Below are positions 46,635 to 56,782 of a stretch of DNA of 64,000 bases, in pieces. Made by a program: the position numbers and the translations under genes. Source of the stretch: Oceanospirillales bacterium (GTDB lineage Bacteria; Pseudomonadota; Gammaproteobacteria; Pseudomonadales; Balneatricaceae). The notes under the pieces were generated by a model. The model worked only from the letters and a program-made list of their open reading frames with translations, searched no databases and was not told the origin of the DNA. The stretch covers positions 248,001 through 312,000 of the forward strand of contig JAAEYW010000002.1 of NCBI GenBank assembly GCA_018223185.1, read 5' to 3'. Every line of letters begins with the position of its first letter. Positions within the stretch are counted from its first letter, which is position 1.

Positions 46635-48137
46635 CTATGTTTTCTTCCAGACACTAAAAATTGAAGTAGCAATGATGATCATCATAAAGGCGAATAGCCC
46701 TAACGCGATCGGTCTGTCTAATAAAATACCCAGCGAGCCATCACTGATAACCAGCGTCTGGACTAGTCGGTATTCCAGAATAGGGCCAAGAACTATCCCC
46801 AGAATCATCGGTACAACGGGGATACCAAGGCGCCGCGCGATATAACCGAACACACCAAAAAACAGAGCGATCCAGACATTAGACATCTCAAGATTTATTG
46901 AATATGTGCCAATGAGTGCCAGTGTCAAGATGATAATGCCCAGCATTCGATTATCGATTTTGGTAATTAAAAAAGACCAGCGCGATAAGCTTAATAGGGT
47001 GACAAAAATAAACACGTTAATCATCAGCATCGAAATATAAATGCCATAGACTAAGTCCGGTTGTGAGCTAAATAACCTTGGCCCAGGAAACACATTATGG
47101 ACAGTGAAAACACTCATCATCATTGCCGTTAATGCTTCTCCCGGTATCCCCAGGGCCAACAGAGGTACCAACGCGGCTCCGGTCACAGCATTATTTGATG
47201 TTTCTGAAGCAATCAATCCTTCAGGATTTCCCTTACCAAAACTATCCGGGTCTTTAGATGCTTTACGGGCGCTGTTATACGAGAAAAATTGCGCCAGAAA
47301 CTCACCAACCCCCGGCAGGATACCGATGCCAATACCAAAGGCGCTGGAACGAAAGAGCGTCCGGGGAAAACCAAATACGCTCTTAATCCCTTGCCAGTCG
47401 ATACCTGTCGACTTATCCGGTTTAGGGAAATCGATTGGATTTTTCTGCGGCTGACAGCCTCCCTCAAGCAATATCAGTGCTTGCGCGATAGCAAAAACAC
47501 CCAAAACGACAGGCACCAAGGGGATACCATTCAGCAGCCCGGTAGAACCAAACGTATACCGGACCGTTCCCGTCGAACCGCTTAATCCGATAGTCGTGAT
47601 AAATAAGCCGATGCCCAGCATCATGATGGCAGAAAGCATACGGCCTTTATGCGCAACAACAATCAGGATCAGACCCAGTAAAATAGCCGCCGTAAATTCT
47701 ACCGCACCAAACTTTTTGGAAAACTGCGCCAGTAACGTCGCCGAAAGCGTCAGCGCTATGACACTTAACGTGCCTCCCACAAACGATGACGTGAAAGCAA
47801 TGGTCAGCGCCCGTTTAGCCTGACCACGACGGGTCATTGGATAGCCATCATAGGTACTTAAGACGGCGACCGCCGTGCCTGGGGTATTGATCAGGATGGC
47901 GGGGATCGCACCCGCATACCAGGCACCACAATAGACCGCCAGGAGCATGGAAAGACCCGCCAGCGGCTCCATTGTAAAGGTCGCAGGCAGCAGTACAGCG
48001 ATTGCTGCAGCAGGCCCCAGCCCGGGAATAGCGCCCACCAGAATACCGATCAGACTACCGGCTAACAGACTCAGTAGTACTGACAGCTGGGTAATTTCAC
48101 CGACACCAAGCAGGAAATTATGAATAAACAGATCCAT
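46635..48137 (-). CDS. TTT transporter large permease TctA
   Basis: A 500-residue permease of the tripartite tricarboxylate transporter family, with about 12 helices. The markers GAIPGLGPAAAIAVLLPATF, YCGAWYAGAIPAILINTPGTA and GVGEFLAQFFSYNSARKASKD match TctA. It starts 28 bp after tctB. Confidence 0.94.
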   Translation of the reverse strand: MDLFIHNFLLGVGEITQLSVLLSLLAGSLIGILVGAIPGLGPAAAIAVLLPATFTMEPLAGLSMLLAVYCGAWYAGAIPAILINTPGTAVAVLSTYDGYPMTRRGQAKRALTIAFTSSFVGGTLSVIALTLSATLLAQFSKKFGAVEFTAAILLGLILIVVAHKGRMLSAIMMLGIGLFITTIGLSGSTGTVRYTFGSTGLLNGIPLVPVVLGVFAIAQALILLEGGCQPQKNPIDFPKPDKSTGIDWQGIKSVFGFPRTLFRSSAFGIGIGILPGVGEFLAQFFSYNSARKASKDPDSFGKGNPEGLIASETSNNAVTGAALVPLLALGIPGEALTAMMMSVFTVHNVFPGPRLFSSQPDLVYGIYISMLMINVFIFVTLLSLSRWSFLITKIDNRMLGIIILTLALIGTYSINLEMSNVWIALFFGVFGYIARRLGIPVVPMILGIVLGPILEYRLVQTLVISDGSLGILLDRPIALGLFAFMMIIIATSIFSVWKKT

Positions 48138-48165
48138 GATTTTGACCTTTTATCTACGGCTCTCG

Positions 48166-48654
48166 TTAGACCCGAAACTGTTGCAGGAGCCAGGAATCTG
48201 GAAACCAGACATCCAATCCCAATACAAACAGGGCATACAGCAGCGTTGAAAAACCGATCGCTTTGAGTAGTAACGGTAGTCCGCGAAATCCGACGATAAA
48301 CATCGCTATACATACAAAAGCAACGCTGGCAAGAAAGTAACCGATCCAGGGAATCAACAGCGTATAGGCACTGAAAACTATCAGTATGACGGTCACTAAT
48401 CTCAGCCGGGGAGAGGTTGTCTCGACATCAAGGTCAAGTACCACTCTCAGTCCATTACACGCTTTTATCGCCAGCGGTATCGCGCCGATAATAATCAGGC
48501 CCAGTGCGATATATGGAAAGAACAATGGCGACTTATAGACAGCATCATAGTGTTCATTTACCGGAACTAATTCAGGTCCTGAAACTATTAACACTGTAGC
48601 TATAATGGCGAGCAGCGCTGCCAAAAGAGCGGTGCCTTTCTGAACTAAACTCAT
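48166..48654 (-). CDS. TTT transporter small permease TctB
   Basis: A 162-residue membrane protein with four helices, encoded between TctC and TctA as usual. TctB sequences vary; the call rests on size, helices and position. Confidence 0.85.
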   Translation of the reverse strand: MSLVQKGTALLAALLAIIATVLIVSGPELVPVNEHYDAVYKSPLFFPYIALGLIIIGAIPLAIKACNGLRVVLDLDVETTSPRLRLVTVILIVFSAYTLLIPWIGYFLASVAFVCIAMFIVGFRGLPLLLKAIGFSTLLYALFVLGLDVWFPDSWLLQQFRV

Positions 48655-48707
48655 CGTTGTCTCCCGGAAACGCAGGTCCCTTTGACAAGGGACCTGCTTT
48701 CAGCCTG

Positions 48708-49655
48708 TTATTGCGCCAGCTTGTCGATCATCGACTTAAAGAGTTTAGCTTCTTTGGCGATGCGAGCCTGAGTTTCTTGTGCATCCATAAAGTACACTTT
48801 CGCGCCACTGGACTGAGCGAACTCAGCAATATCGGGTTGCTTCAGTGCGTTTTTAAACGCCGTAGTCAGTTTCTCCATCGCGTCTGCAGGAGTCCCCTTA
48901 GGCGCAAACAGTCCCGCCCAGAGTGTCACATCCAGATTGTAAGCCTCTTTCATATTAGGCGTATTGGGTAACGGAGAAACCCGCTCATTGGTCAGCGTAA
49001 TCAGTGCTTTAGTATCAGAGTCCTGCTTTACACTGTTACTTTCAGGAATAGTGACGACATCCGCATCACCGTTGGCAAGCACCAGGGTATTCACAGGGTC
49101 GAGGGCGACAATACGGGCAAAATCAAACCCTTCCTGCTCGGCAATCATGTTACTGACCAGTGATGGAACACTCATCTTCGCAAAAGTGCCCAGAGTGACC
49201 TGATTCCCCTGCTTGACATAATCAGCCAGTTCTTTAACCGTGTTATACGGTGCATCAGCCCGTACAGCGAGCGCAAACGGATAATCCAGATACAAGCCGA
49301 TGGTATCGTAATCATCCATTGTGTACGGCGAATTGCCCATCAGTGGATGAGTGATAGCCGGGCCCTGCGTCAGAATACCAATCGTGTAACCATCCGGACG
49401 CGCGTTGACCATCGCGGTACCGCCGACAATGCCACCGCCACCCGGACGGTTAACGACCTTTACCGGAACACCCAGCTCTTTGGCCATGTGCTCGGCAGCT
49501 TTGCGCATGACAATATCTTCAGAATCACCCGGTGCCCATGGGTTGATGATCTGGATTCGCCGATCTGGAAATTCAGCCCATGCCTGACTGGTTAAGGCCA
49601 ATACTGCGATAAGGGCCATGAATAGCGTGTTTATTTTTTTTAGATAGCTTTGCAT
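48708..49655 (-). CDS. TTT transporter substrate-binding protein TctC
   Basis: A 315-residue periplasmic receptor of the TctC (Bug) family with a signal peptide ending near AWA-E. The fold motifs IQIINPWAPGDSEDIVMRKA, VVNRPGGGGIVGGTAMVN and DGYTIGILTQGPA are present. Bug proteins bind varied carboxylates and amides; the substrate here is not evident. Confidence 0.93.
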   Translation of the reverse strand: MQSYLKKINTLFMALIAVLALTSQAWAEFPDRRIQIINPWAPGDSEDIVMRKAAEHMAKELGVPVKVVNRPGGGGIVGGTAMVNARPDGYTIGILTQGPAITHPLMGNSPYTMDDYDTIGLYLDYPFALAVRADAPYNTVKELADYVKQGNQVTLGTFAKMSVPSLVSNMIAEQEGFDFARIVALDPVNTLVLANGDADVVTIPESNSVKQDSDTKALITLTNERVSPLPNTPNMKEAYNLDVTLWAGLFAPKGTPADAMEKLTTAFKNALKQPDIAEFAQSSGAKVYFMDAQETQARIAKEAKLFKSMIDKLAQ

Positions 49656-49740
49656 TTTTATTACCTACTGTTTTTATTAGCAGCAACCCACAGCAATCAC
49701 CGGGATGCTTTTATTTTAAAAATAAATTTAGTGTATTCTG

Positions 49741-51120
49741 TCAGCCCCTGTACCAACGGTAAGTTGCATCCAAAGCGATAGCTGTTTTCTCGATAATCAT
49801 ATCGATTTCCGCTTTCGTGGTGATCAGCGGCGGGGCAAATGCCAACGTCTCTCCGGCAATCGGGCGAACCAATAAACCTTCCTGCTCGGCAAACTCAGCT
49901 ACTTTTGCAACCACAGACTGGGGCTTATCAAATGGAGCTTTAGTCGTTTTATCCTTAACCAGCTCAATACCTGCCAGCAGCCCTGCGCCACGAACATCGC
50001 CCACTAACGGATGGTCACTGAACCCGGCCAGTCGCTTCAGAAAATAATGTCCTACCTCGCGAACATGCTGAACGATATTACGCTCTTCGTAGATAGCCAG
50101 CGCTTCCAGGGCAACCGCTGCACAGACAGGGTGTCCACCATAGGTATAGCCATGACCAAAAGTGCCGATTTTGTCACTCTCAGAAACCATCGCTTCGTAG
50201 ATAGGCTGAGATAGCAACACCGCGGAAATAGGCATGTAGGCCGCGGAAAGTGCTTTTGCACACGTGATCATGTCAGGCTGCATCCCAACGGTCAGGCTCC
50301 CCCACATTTCACCCGTCCGGCCAAAACCACAGATAACCTCATCCGCGACCAGAAGAATGTCGTGGCGCTTGAGTACCGCCTGAATTTTAGGGAAATAGTC
50401 GGCCGGGGGAATTACAACACCACCAACACCTAAAATAGGTTCGGCAAAGAACGCTGCAATATTATCTGCACCCTCATCCTCGATCAGCTGTTCCAGATTG
50501 CTAACTAAGCGGTTAACAAAATCAGTTTCCGATTCCCCCTCTTTCGCCAGGCGATAATAGTGCGGACAATCCGTATGCAAAACCCAGTCGAATGGCAGAT
50601 TGAAATCAGCATGCATATGCGGCAGGCCAGTAACGCTAGCCGTGGCTAAACCAGTGCCATGATAACCACGCACCCGCCCTATAACCTTTTTCTTGGCCGG
50701 GTTACCCTTTGCATGATGGTAATACCAGGCCAGCTTTATAGCGGTATCGTTTGCCTCGCTACCGGATGACTGGAACAGTACTTTTGACATTGGAACCGGT
50801 GACATCCCGATCAGTTTTTCTGAGAGCGCGATAGTCGGTTCATTTGATCGGTGAGCAAATGTCTGGCCATACGGTAGCTTTCTCATCTGTTCAGCAGCCG
50901 CATTGATAAGACGCTCTTCGCTAAACCCTAATGATGCACACCAGAGGCCTGACATACCTTCTATATATTTTGTTCCTGCATCATCATAGATGTAGATCCC
51001 TTCACCACGGCTGGCAATTAACGGTCCGTTTTTTTCATGTTGCCCGAGGTTTGTCTGGGGATGCACAACATATGCAATATCTTTTTCATGTTGAGTAGCT
51101 GGTTTCATCTCTCTATCCAT
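49741..51120 (-). CDS. Class III omega-amino acid aminotransferase
   Basis: A 459-residue PLP enzyme of the omega-amino acid:pyruvate group. The motifs [58 protein letters not shown] and the PLP lysine in [11 protein letters not shown] are present, and the enzyme probably uses pyruvate as acceptor. The start could be five codons later (ATG at 51105). It lies 30 bp after an aldehyde dehydrogenase, so the aldehyde it makes would be oxidised next. Confidence 0.9.
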   Translation of the reverse strand: MDREMKPATQHEKDIAYVVHPQTNLGQHEKNGPLIASRGEGIYIYDDAGTKYIEGMSGLWCASLGFSEERLINAAAEQMRKLPYGQTFAHRSNEPTIALSEKLIGMSPVPMSKVLFQSSGSEANDTAIKLAWYYHHAKGNPAKKKVIGRVRGYHGTGLATASVTGLPHMHADFNLPFDWVLHTDCPHYYRLAKEGESETDFVNRLVSNLEQLIEDEGADNIAAFFAEPILGVGGVVIPPADYFPKIQAVLKRHDILLVADEVICGFGRTGEMWGSLTVGMQPDMITCAKALSAAYMPISAVLLSQPIYEAMVSESDKIGTFGHGYTYGGHPVCAAVALEALAIYEERNIVQHVREVGHYFLKRLAGFSDHPLVGDVRGAGLLAGIELVKDKTTKAPFDKPQSVVAKVAEFAEQEGLLVRPIAGETLAFAPPLITTKAEIDMIIEKTAIALDATYRWYRG

Positions 51121-51150
51121 CTTAGAAATTTTCTTTATTATTTAAGTGGT

Positions 51151-52656
51151 TTACGCTAATCGCATCATGACTGAGCGCGGTTCAAGATAAGCATTAATTG
51201 ACGCTGAGCCTAACTCCCGGCCAATACCGGAAAAGCCGACGCCACCAAATGGCAGGTTTGGATCCAGCACGTTATGACAGTTAACCCAACTGATTCCGGC
51301 CTTTACATTTTCTGTAATCTGGTGAGCGGCAATCAGGTTGTTAGTCCACACGCTGGCGGCCAGCCCATATTCCGTCCCATTCGCAAGCTCGATGACCTCA
51401 TCTGTTGAGTCAAATGGCATGACCGTCAGTACCGGCCCGAAAATCTCCTCCTGAACAACCCGCATCTGGTTGTTTGCATTCGCTAAAACAGCGGGCGACA
51501 CATAATATCCAGGACGATCCAGTCGCTGGCCGCCAGTTATAAGGTCCGCACCTTCTGACTGGCCCAGGCGGACATATTCACAAACTTTTTCAGCTTGTTC
51601 TTCAGAGATAAGAGGGCCTAACTGAGTATTGACATCAAAACCCGGGCCGATCGACATATTGGCGGCGAATTCGGCTATCCCCCTCACAACATCGTCATAC
51701 AATGAGCGGTGCACATATAGCCGTGAAGCGGCTGTGCAAACCTGACCCTGATTGTAAAAAATACCCATCGCCGCGCCCTGAACAGCTTGTTCAACAGAGA
51801 TATCCGGCATCACGATCATCGGCGACTTACCGCCCAACTCCAGAGTAAATCGTTTCATTCCATCGACAGCTGCACGCCCAATCAGCTTACCGGTTGGCAC
51901 AGACCCAGTGAATGTAATCTTATCAATGTCAGGGTGATGAATAAGTGTATTACCAGCCGTTCGGCCATAACCTGTGATGACATTTAAAACACCCGGCGGA
52001 TAACCGGCTTCAGCGACAAGTTCGCCTAACCGAAGCGCCGTTAGTGATGATTGTTCTGCGGGCTTTAGTACTACGGTGCAGCCAGTCGCCAGGGCAGGTG
52101 CCACTTTCCACAACGCCATCATCAGAGGAAAGTTCCAGGGGACTATTGCCGCTACAACTCCGACAGGCTGGGGTTTTGTATAGGCAAAAAATTCACCCTC
52201 TTTGAGCCGTGGAACCGAAACATCCAGTGTTTCACCACTAATTTTAGTAGCCCATCCAGCCATATAACGGACAAACTCTATGCTGCCATTCAGGTCTGCC
52301 TGGCGGGCTGCGGCAACAGGTTTACCGTTATCAATCGATTCCAGCTCAGCCAGCTCATCTGCGTGTAATTCAATAAGGTCTGCGAGTTTCAATAACAGGC
52401 GCTGACGTTCTGTCGGTTTCATTTTTGCCCACACAGGACTGACAAAACACTCTCGTGCGCTGTGCACCGCTTTATTCACATCAATCTCATTGGCGGATGC
52501 CAGCTGACTGATCACCTGCCCATTAGACGGATCATAAACCGGTATCAACTCTTCTCCGGCACTATCCTGCCACTGCCCTGCAATAAAAAGTTTTTGTAAA
52601 CGCTTGATGAGCTCTTGATGCTTCGTTATCAAAGGATTTTCAATAATAGTCGACAC
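51151..52656 (-). CDS. NAD(P)-dependent aldehyde dehydrogenase
   Basis: A 501-residue aldehyde dehydrogenase. PWNFPLMMALWKVAPALA, KPAEQSSLTALRLGEL, the base in LELGGKSP and Cys in NQGQVCTAASRL are intact. It is the first gene of the aminotransferase/tct/porin operon and lies 131 bp after an IclR-type palindrome. The exact aldehyde is not evident. Confidence 0.9.
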   Translation of the reverse strand: MSTIIENPLITKHQELIKRLQKLFIAGQWQDSAGEELIPVYDPSNGQVISQLASANEIDVNKAVHSARECFVSPVWAKMKPTERQRLLLKLADLIELHADELAELESIDNGKPVAAARQADLNGSIEFVRYMAGWATKISGETLDVSVPRLKEGEFFAYTKPQPVGVVAAIVPWNFPLMMALWKVAPALATGCTVVLKPAEQSSLTALRLGELVAEAGYPPGVLNVITGYGRTAGNTLIHHPDIDKITFTGSVPTGKLIGRAAVDGMKRFTLELGGKSPMIVMPDISVEQAVQGAAMGIFYNQGQVCTAASRLYVHRSLYDDVVRGIAEFAANMSIGPGFDVNTQLGPLISEEQAEKVCEYVRLGQSEGADLITGGQRLDRPGYYVSPAVLANANNQMRVVQEEIFGPVLTVMPFDSTDEVIELANGTEYGLAASVWTNNLIAAHQITENVKAGISWVNCHNVLDPNLPFGGVGFSGIGRELGSASINAYLEPRSVMMRLA

Positions 52657-52852
52657 TTCATTCTCCGCACTTATCCAGCCGCGTTAAGGCTTTACCTAGA
52701 TGGTGGTGGCTTCGTGTGGGCTATTTTCACTATCGAATCGCACCTGAGTTAGCTCAAAGTTAGGATAGTCGTTGAAGCAAATCAATTTATGTTTTCACTA
52801 GATGAAAACATAAGGCACGCATTTCTGAATAGAAAGAAAGTAATGAGAGGGA
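52657..52852. other. IclR gene to aldehyde dehydrogenase gap, operators
   Basis: About 196 bp containing a long palindrome at 52787-52813 and a degraded copy of the same half-site at 52724-52739. This would be the promoter region of the minus-strand catabolic operon. Confidence 0.75.
52787..52813. promoter_or_regulatory. IclR-type palindrome upstream of aldehyde dehydrogenase
   Basis: TTATGTTTTCA-N5-TGAAAACATAA, a 27-bp dyad with perfect 11-bp arms. Its core TTTTCA-N5-TGAAAA recurs at 53670-53686 on the other side of the regulator gene. Confidence 0.85.
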
Positions 52853-53647
52853 TTAATAGAGTTGATTATCAAATAAAAGATTCGCTATCTCAGCAGCTGC
52901 CCGCTGTAAGTGTGGTAAATATACCTCTTCGATTTGAACGTGATCATTCGTACCGGTAAGCCACACCAGATTCATGGTTGCCTGAACTTCATCCATAAGC
53001 ATAATAGGGACGGCTATTGCGCTGACCTGTCCACCATAATTACCCACATTCCCCCAGTAACCAGCCTCTCGTTCAGCATAGCCTTTATTGCGGATATCAT
53101 TCAGCAGCGCTTTCACCCGTGTTTCTTTACGCGCTAATTCCCCTTCTTTAGTATCTGAATTTCTCAACCGGTATAAAATTGCTTCACGCTCACGGTCGGG
53201 GCAGAACGCAATATATGCTCGTCCCATGGCAGACTGAAGCATATCAGGCCTTGCCCCCATGATTTCCCGATTGATGATAAAAGGCGTACGCTTTCTGGTT
53301 GTTTCAACAATCTCCATACTAGTGCCGTTATAGATGGCAATATCTGAAGGCCAGACTAACTCTCCCTGTAGTTTTTCAAGTACAGGTACTGCGAGTTGCG
53401 CCAGTGCATCGTTGGTACTGACTTTAAGTCCGAGTTCATGTATCTGATAAGTAATACGGTAACAATTGTCACCCAAACCCCGATATACCCACCCGGCATC
53501 TTCCAGAGTCTGAAGAATACGCAGCAACGTGGCCCGGTCCAGTTTTGTCACTTTATGGATTTCGTTCAGACTCATCGGAAAGTCTGATTGATTCATCGAT
53601 TCAATCACCTGTAATCCACGCATTAGTGCTCTGATCTGCTTGCTCAT
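52853..53647 (-). CDS. IclR family regulator
   Basis: A 264-residue regulator with an N-terminal winged helix (SLNEIHKVTKLDRATLLRILQTLEDAGWVYR) and the C-terminal IclR effector domain (GARPDMLQSAMGRAYIAFCPD and GGQVSAIAVPI). It lies between two copies of the same palindrome, so it probably controls the downstream catabolic operon and the divergent sulfatase, and itself. Confidence 0.92.
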   Translation of the reverse strand: MSKQIRALMRGLQVIESMNQSDFPMSLNEIHKVTKLDRATLLRILQTLEDAGWVYRGLGDNCYRITYQIHELGLKVSTNDALAQLAVPVLEKLQGELVWPSDIAIYNGTSMEIVETTRKRTPFIINREIMGARPDMLQSAMGRAYIAFCPDREREAILYRLRNSDTKEGELARKETRVKALLNDIRNKGYAEREAGYWGNVGNYGGQVSAIAVPIMLMDEVQATMNLVWLTGTNDHVQIEEVYLPHLQRAAAEIANLLFDNQLY

Positions 53648-53668
53648 TTTAGAGTCTCCTCCGTAATA

Positions 53669-53687
53669 ATTTTCACCTAGTGAAAAT
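53669..53687. promoter_or_regulatory. IclR-type palindrome between IclR and sulfatase genes
   Basis: ATTTTCAC-CTA-GTGAAAAT, a perfect 19-bp dyad with the same TTTTCA-N5-TGAAAA core as the site at 52787. It is 22 bp upstream of the regulator start and 122 bp upstream of the sulfatase start. Confidence 0.85.
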
Positions 53688-53809
53688 GTAATTTGCGTTT
53701 AGCGGTGAAGTCAATAAATTAGCTATAAAAGTTAATCATATTCTTTCTGCACCAAACATCTGTATTGAAAGAGTCAAAAAATTGATCTGTTTATTTGAGA
53801 CTTATTCCA

Positions 53810-55387
53810 ATGAGTAAAAAACGAAACATTCTGTTTATCATGGCGGATCAGCTACGTGCCGATTACCTGGGTTGTAATGGGCACCCTACAATTCAAACAC
53901 CCAATATCGACAAACTGGCACAAAATGGCGTTAATTTCACCAGGGCATACTGTCAGGCCCCGGTATGCGGTCCATCACGTATGTCTTTTTATACAGGACG
54001 GTATGCATTCAGCCACGGTGCGAGCTACAACAATGTTCCCCTTAATATTAGTGAAAAGTCGCTGGGAGAATATCTGCGCCCATTGGGATACAGAGTTGGG
54101 CTGGTTGGCAAAACCCATATGAAACGTGATGATGAAGGGATGAGCCGACTGGGAATCAATCCCGAATCATCCCGCGGTGTACTTCTTTCTCAGTGCGGTT
54201 TTGAACCTTTTGAGCGGGATGATGGCCTGCACCCGGATCAGAGTGTAAATCCGGATCTTCGCTATAATCAATATCTTCGCGAGAATGGCTTTGAAGGTGA
54301 CAATCCCTGGCATGAATGGGCGAACTCTGCCGAAGATGATAATGGCGAAGTGCTAAGTGGCTGGCACATGCGCAACTGCCATTTACCCGCCAGAGTACCT
54401 GAAGAACATTCAGAAACCGCCTATACAACCAACCGGGCAATAGACTTCATCACAGAGGCGGCGGATCAACCCTGGTGCCTTCACTTGAGCTATATCAAGC
54501 CCCATTGGCCCTACATCGCACCAGCGCCATATCACAATATGTATAGCGCAGACGATATTTTACCTGCCGTTAAATCTGAGGCGGAACGCGATAACCCGCA
54601 TCCGGTTATCGCTGCGTTTATGAACCACTCTGAAGGCGTTATCTTTTCCCGGGAAGAGACCCGGAAACGGGTGATTCCCGCCTATATGGGGCTGATCACC
54701 CAACTGGACGACCATATTGGACGGCTTATGCAGTTTCTCGAACAAAAAGGCATTCTTGACGACACCACTATCGTCCTGACAGCCGATCACGGCGATTACC
54801 TGGGCGACCACTGGCTGGGTGAAAAAGAGCTGTTCCATGAGCCCAGCGTGCGTATTCCTCTCATCATTTGCGACCCGTCACAGCACGCTGATGTAACCAG
54901 AGGGCAAATAAATAATGAACTGATTGAGTCTATCGATCTGGTGCCGACGTTTATCGAACTGGCCGGCGGCAAAGTCGCCTCCCATATACTGGAGGGCCGG
55001 TCGTTATTGCCCCAGATTCAGAGCAAAGAACGGCCTGAAAACTGGCGCGAGTTTGTCGTCAGTGAAGCTGACTACGCCTGGCGTGGTGCCCGAACCGAGC
55101 TGGGACTCGAGCCTGATCAGACCCGTGCTTTTATGGTAAGAAACCATCGTTGGAAATATATCCATTTCGAACATTTCCGCCCGCAGCTATTTGATCTTCA
55201 GTCAGACCCTCAGGAATTAAACGACCTGGGTAATCATCCCGACTATGAAGAGATCAGAACCGAACTGGCGCAAGCGGTTTATGACTGGTTCCGCCATAGA
55301 AAGACCCGGACAACAATCAGCAATGAGGATGTCGCCTCCCGCACAGGGAAAGCTCAAAGCAAGGGTTATTTATTTGGTGTTTGGTAA
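53810..55387 (+). CDS. Sulfatase/phosphonate monoester hydrolase family enzyme
   Basis: A 525-residue hydrolase of the alkaline phosphatase superfamily. The ATG at 53810 is preferred to a TTG at 53795. The catalytic Cys53 lies in CGPSR, the CxPxR motif converted to formylglycine by an FGE-type enzyme. Metal ligands include Asp13 in MADQ and the TADHGDYLGDH block. The late motifs SIDLVPTFIELAGG and GNHRWKYIHF resemble phosphonate monoester hydrolases more than classic arylsulfatases. It has no signal peptide, so it acts in the cytoplasm. It is divergent from the IclR gene and shares its control region, so it probably belongs to the same pathway. Confidence 0.88.
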   Translation: MSKKRNILFIMADQLRADYLGCNGHPTIQTPNIDKLAQNGVNFTRAYCQAPVCGPSRMSFYTGRYAFSHGASYNNVPLNISEKSLGEYLRPLGYRVGLVGKTHMKRDDEGMSRLGINPESSRGVLLSQCGFEPFERDDGLHPDQSVNPDLRYNQYLRENGFEGDNPWHEWANSAEDDNGEVLSGWHMRNCHLPARVPEEHSETAYTTNRAIDFITEAADQPWCLHLSYIKPHWPYIAPAPYHNMYSADDILPAVKSEAERDNPHPVIAAFMNHSEGVIFSREETRKRVIPAYMGLITQLDDHIGRLMQFLEQKGILDDTTIVLTADHGDYLGDHWLGEKELFHEPSVRIPLIICDPSQHADVTRGQINNELIESIDLVPTFIELAGGKVASHILEGRSLLPQIQSKERPENWREFVVSEADYAWRGARTELGLEPDQTRAFMVRNHRWKYIHFEHFRPQLFDLQSDPQELNDLGNHPDYEEIRTELAQAVYDWFRHRKTRTTISNEDVASRTGKAQSKGYLFGVW

Positions 55388-55867
55388 ACGAAACAGCCTT
55401 TTCACGACCTGAATGTCATCCAGGTCATATTTCGCATTATCCTGGCGAAATTTTTTGGGGGAGCAATGCTCCCCCCCTTTTTTACGATAGCGCTCACAAC
55501 TAAATAGCTTTAGCCTGAAAAACTCAGGGCTAGGTTCGGCCAATTTCACTACTGACTGATAATTAAAGTTTTTGCTGAAGATTTTCTATTATGCAGGATT
55601 AACCTGTGGATAAGCAGGAACAGAGATGCTTCAGCCCCTGACGGCCTGTCACCGTGGTTCGGGGCTGAGCTTTGCAATGCTGATGACTCTGATGCTGATT
55701 CCGGTGCTGACCCAGGTGCTTTGTCACCTTAAATGGTGTCCGGAATCATCAGATCACCAGTCCCCGCGGATTTGGCTCGTTCAGAAATGTTCAGACCATC
55801 GTTCAGAAGGGGTTGTAGAGGGTCTGTTCCTATCGATAAAAACCCGTTAGGTTTGATACTAAGCGAC
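55388..55867. other. Intergenic region, no supported gene
   Basis: About 480 bp. The sulfatase terminator is at 55457-55483. The rest has an open frame at about 55626-55850 with unusual Cys/His content and no clear ribosome binding site, perhaps a decayed fragment. Nothing else was recognised. Confidence 0.4.
55457..55483 (+). terminator. Terminator after sulfatase gene
   Basis: The hairpin GGGGGAGC-AAT-GCTCCCCC is followed by CC and six T, a strong rho-independent terminator. Confidence 0.93.
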
Positions 55868-56578
55868 TTAGAAATGCCACTTCAGTAGTAACGATGGGTT
55901 GCGCTCATCCGCCCCCTCAATTCCATATTTGTTGGTCCAGTGTGAATACTCGATACCCACATATACCGGTGACGAAGTACCGATCAGTTTGCCTGCATTC
56001 CACTTCAGCTGAGAGGTAAAATTGGTCTCTGACGCGTGATCGTTCTCTTCACTTGACCAGTCTATAAAGCCATCATAAAGAAACTCTGCATCACTGATAG
56101 AAAAAGGGATACCCCAGGTGAGTGTCAACATGACATCATTCGAGATCAGGTCATTATTAACCTGATAAATATTAGCATTAGCATATTGAAAACCGGGCAG
56201 GTCAAGACTAACCCCAAGACCGGCCATATAGTTATCAAACCCCTCTCCACTCTCCCAGGTGCCTGCCAGGAAAACATCCTTCACCAGCCCCAGAGAGAGA
56301 TCGGCTCCTGTCACATAACCCAGACTTAAGCGGGGCGAAAACTCGAAATATGTAGAGGTATCACCATCATCAGACTCCTGGCGATCAACGAAGAAGAAAG
56401 TATCACCCCAGTTGTGCCCACTGGCATGCTCTACAGTGATGGTCTGCTGGTCAGGATCAACCACTTCAAAGTGGCTTCCTTTCACATAGCTAAGACTAAA
56501 ATCGCTCCACAACTGCTTAGCGGATACCCCTGTTGAAACTACAGCACAGCAAAGAGCACACATTAGTTTTGTTTTCAT
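55868..56578 (-). CDS. Tsx/OmpK-like nucleoside channel
   Basis: A 236-residue outer membrane beta-barrel with a signal peptide ending near VSA-K. The motifs WSDFSLSYVKGSHFE, GDTFFFVDRQESDD, FEFSPRLSLGYVTG and a C-terminal KWHF belong to the nucleoside-specific channel (Tsx/OmpK) family. It would let nucleosides across the outer membrane. A 16-bp TTTACC-N4-GGTAAA palindrome lies 68 bp upstream. Confidence 0.85.
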   Translation of the reverse strand: MKTKLMCALCCAVVSTGVSAKQLWSDFSLSYVKGSHFEVVDPDQQTITVEHASGHNWGDTFFFVDRQESDDGDTSTYFEFSPRLSLGYVTGADLSLGLVKDVFLAGTWESGEGFDNYMAGLGVSLDLPGFQYANANIYQVNNDLISNDVMLTLTWGIPFSISDAEFLYDGFIDWSSEENDHASETNFTSQLKWNAGKLIGTSSPVYVGIEYSHWTNKYGIEGADERNPSLLLKWHF

Positions 56579-56645
56579 TTTAAACCTCTCTAATTGTTTT
56601 TATACGAGTCAATCTGTACATCGACTCAACGATACTAGAGGTTTT

Positions 56646-56661
56646 TTTACCTAATGGTAAA
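56646..56661. promoter_or_regulatory. TTTACC-N4-GGTAAA palindrome, channel promoter
   Basis: TTTACC-TAAT-GGTAAA, a perfect 6+6 dyad 68 bp upstream of the channel gene. Similar sites lie upstream of cofG, the aminotransferase/lysR pair and the NCS1 gene. Confidence 0.75.
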
Positions 56662-56720
56662 CACATCTTTATAACCAAATATTCATATAAATACTTAACT
56701 AGATTAAGTAAATGTTAAAC

Positions 56721-56745
56721 AAAAAAAGCCTGGATAATACCAGGC
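56721..56745 (-). terminator. Terminator after cofG
   Basis: Read on the minus strand, GCCTGG-TATTAT-CCAGGC is followed by seven T. It separates cofG from the channel gene. Confidence 0.88.
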
Positions 56746-56782
56746 CTTGAATGCAGTTAAGGGGCAGTTGAAACTTTATAAG

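Noticed and set aside
55626..55850. A 74-codon plus-strand frame that might be a transposase remnant
   Set aside because: No terminal repeats, no family motif and no second fragment were seen; too weak to call.
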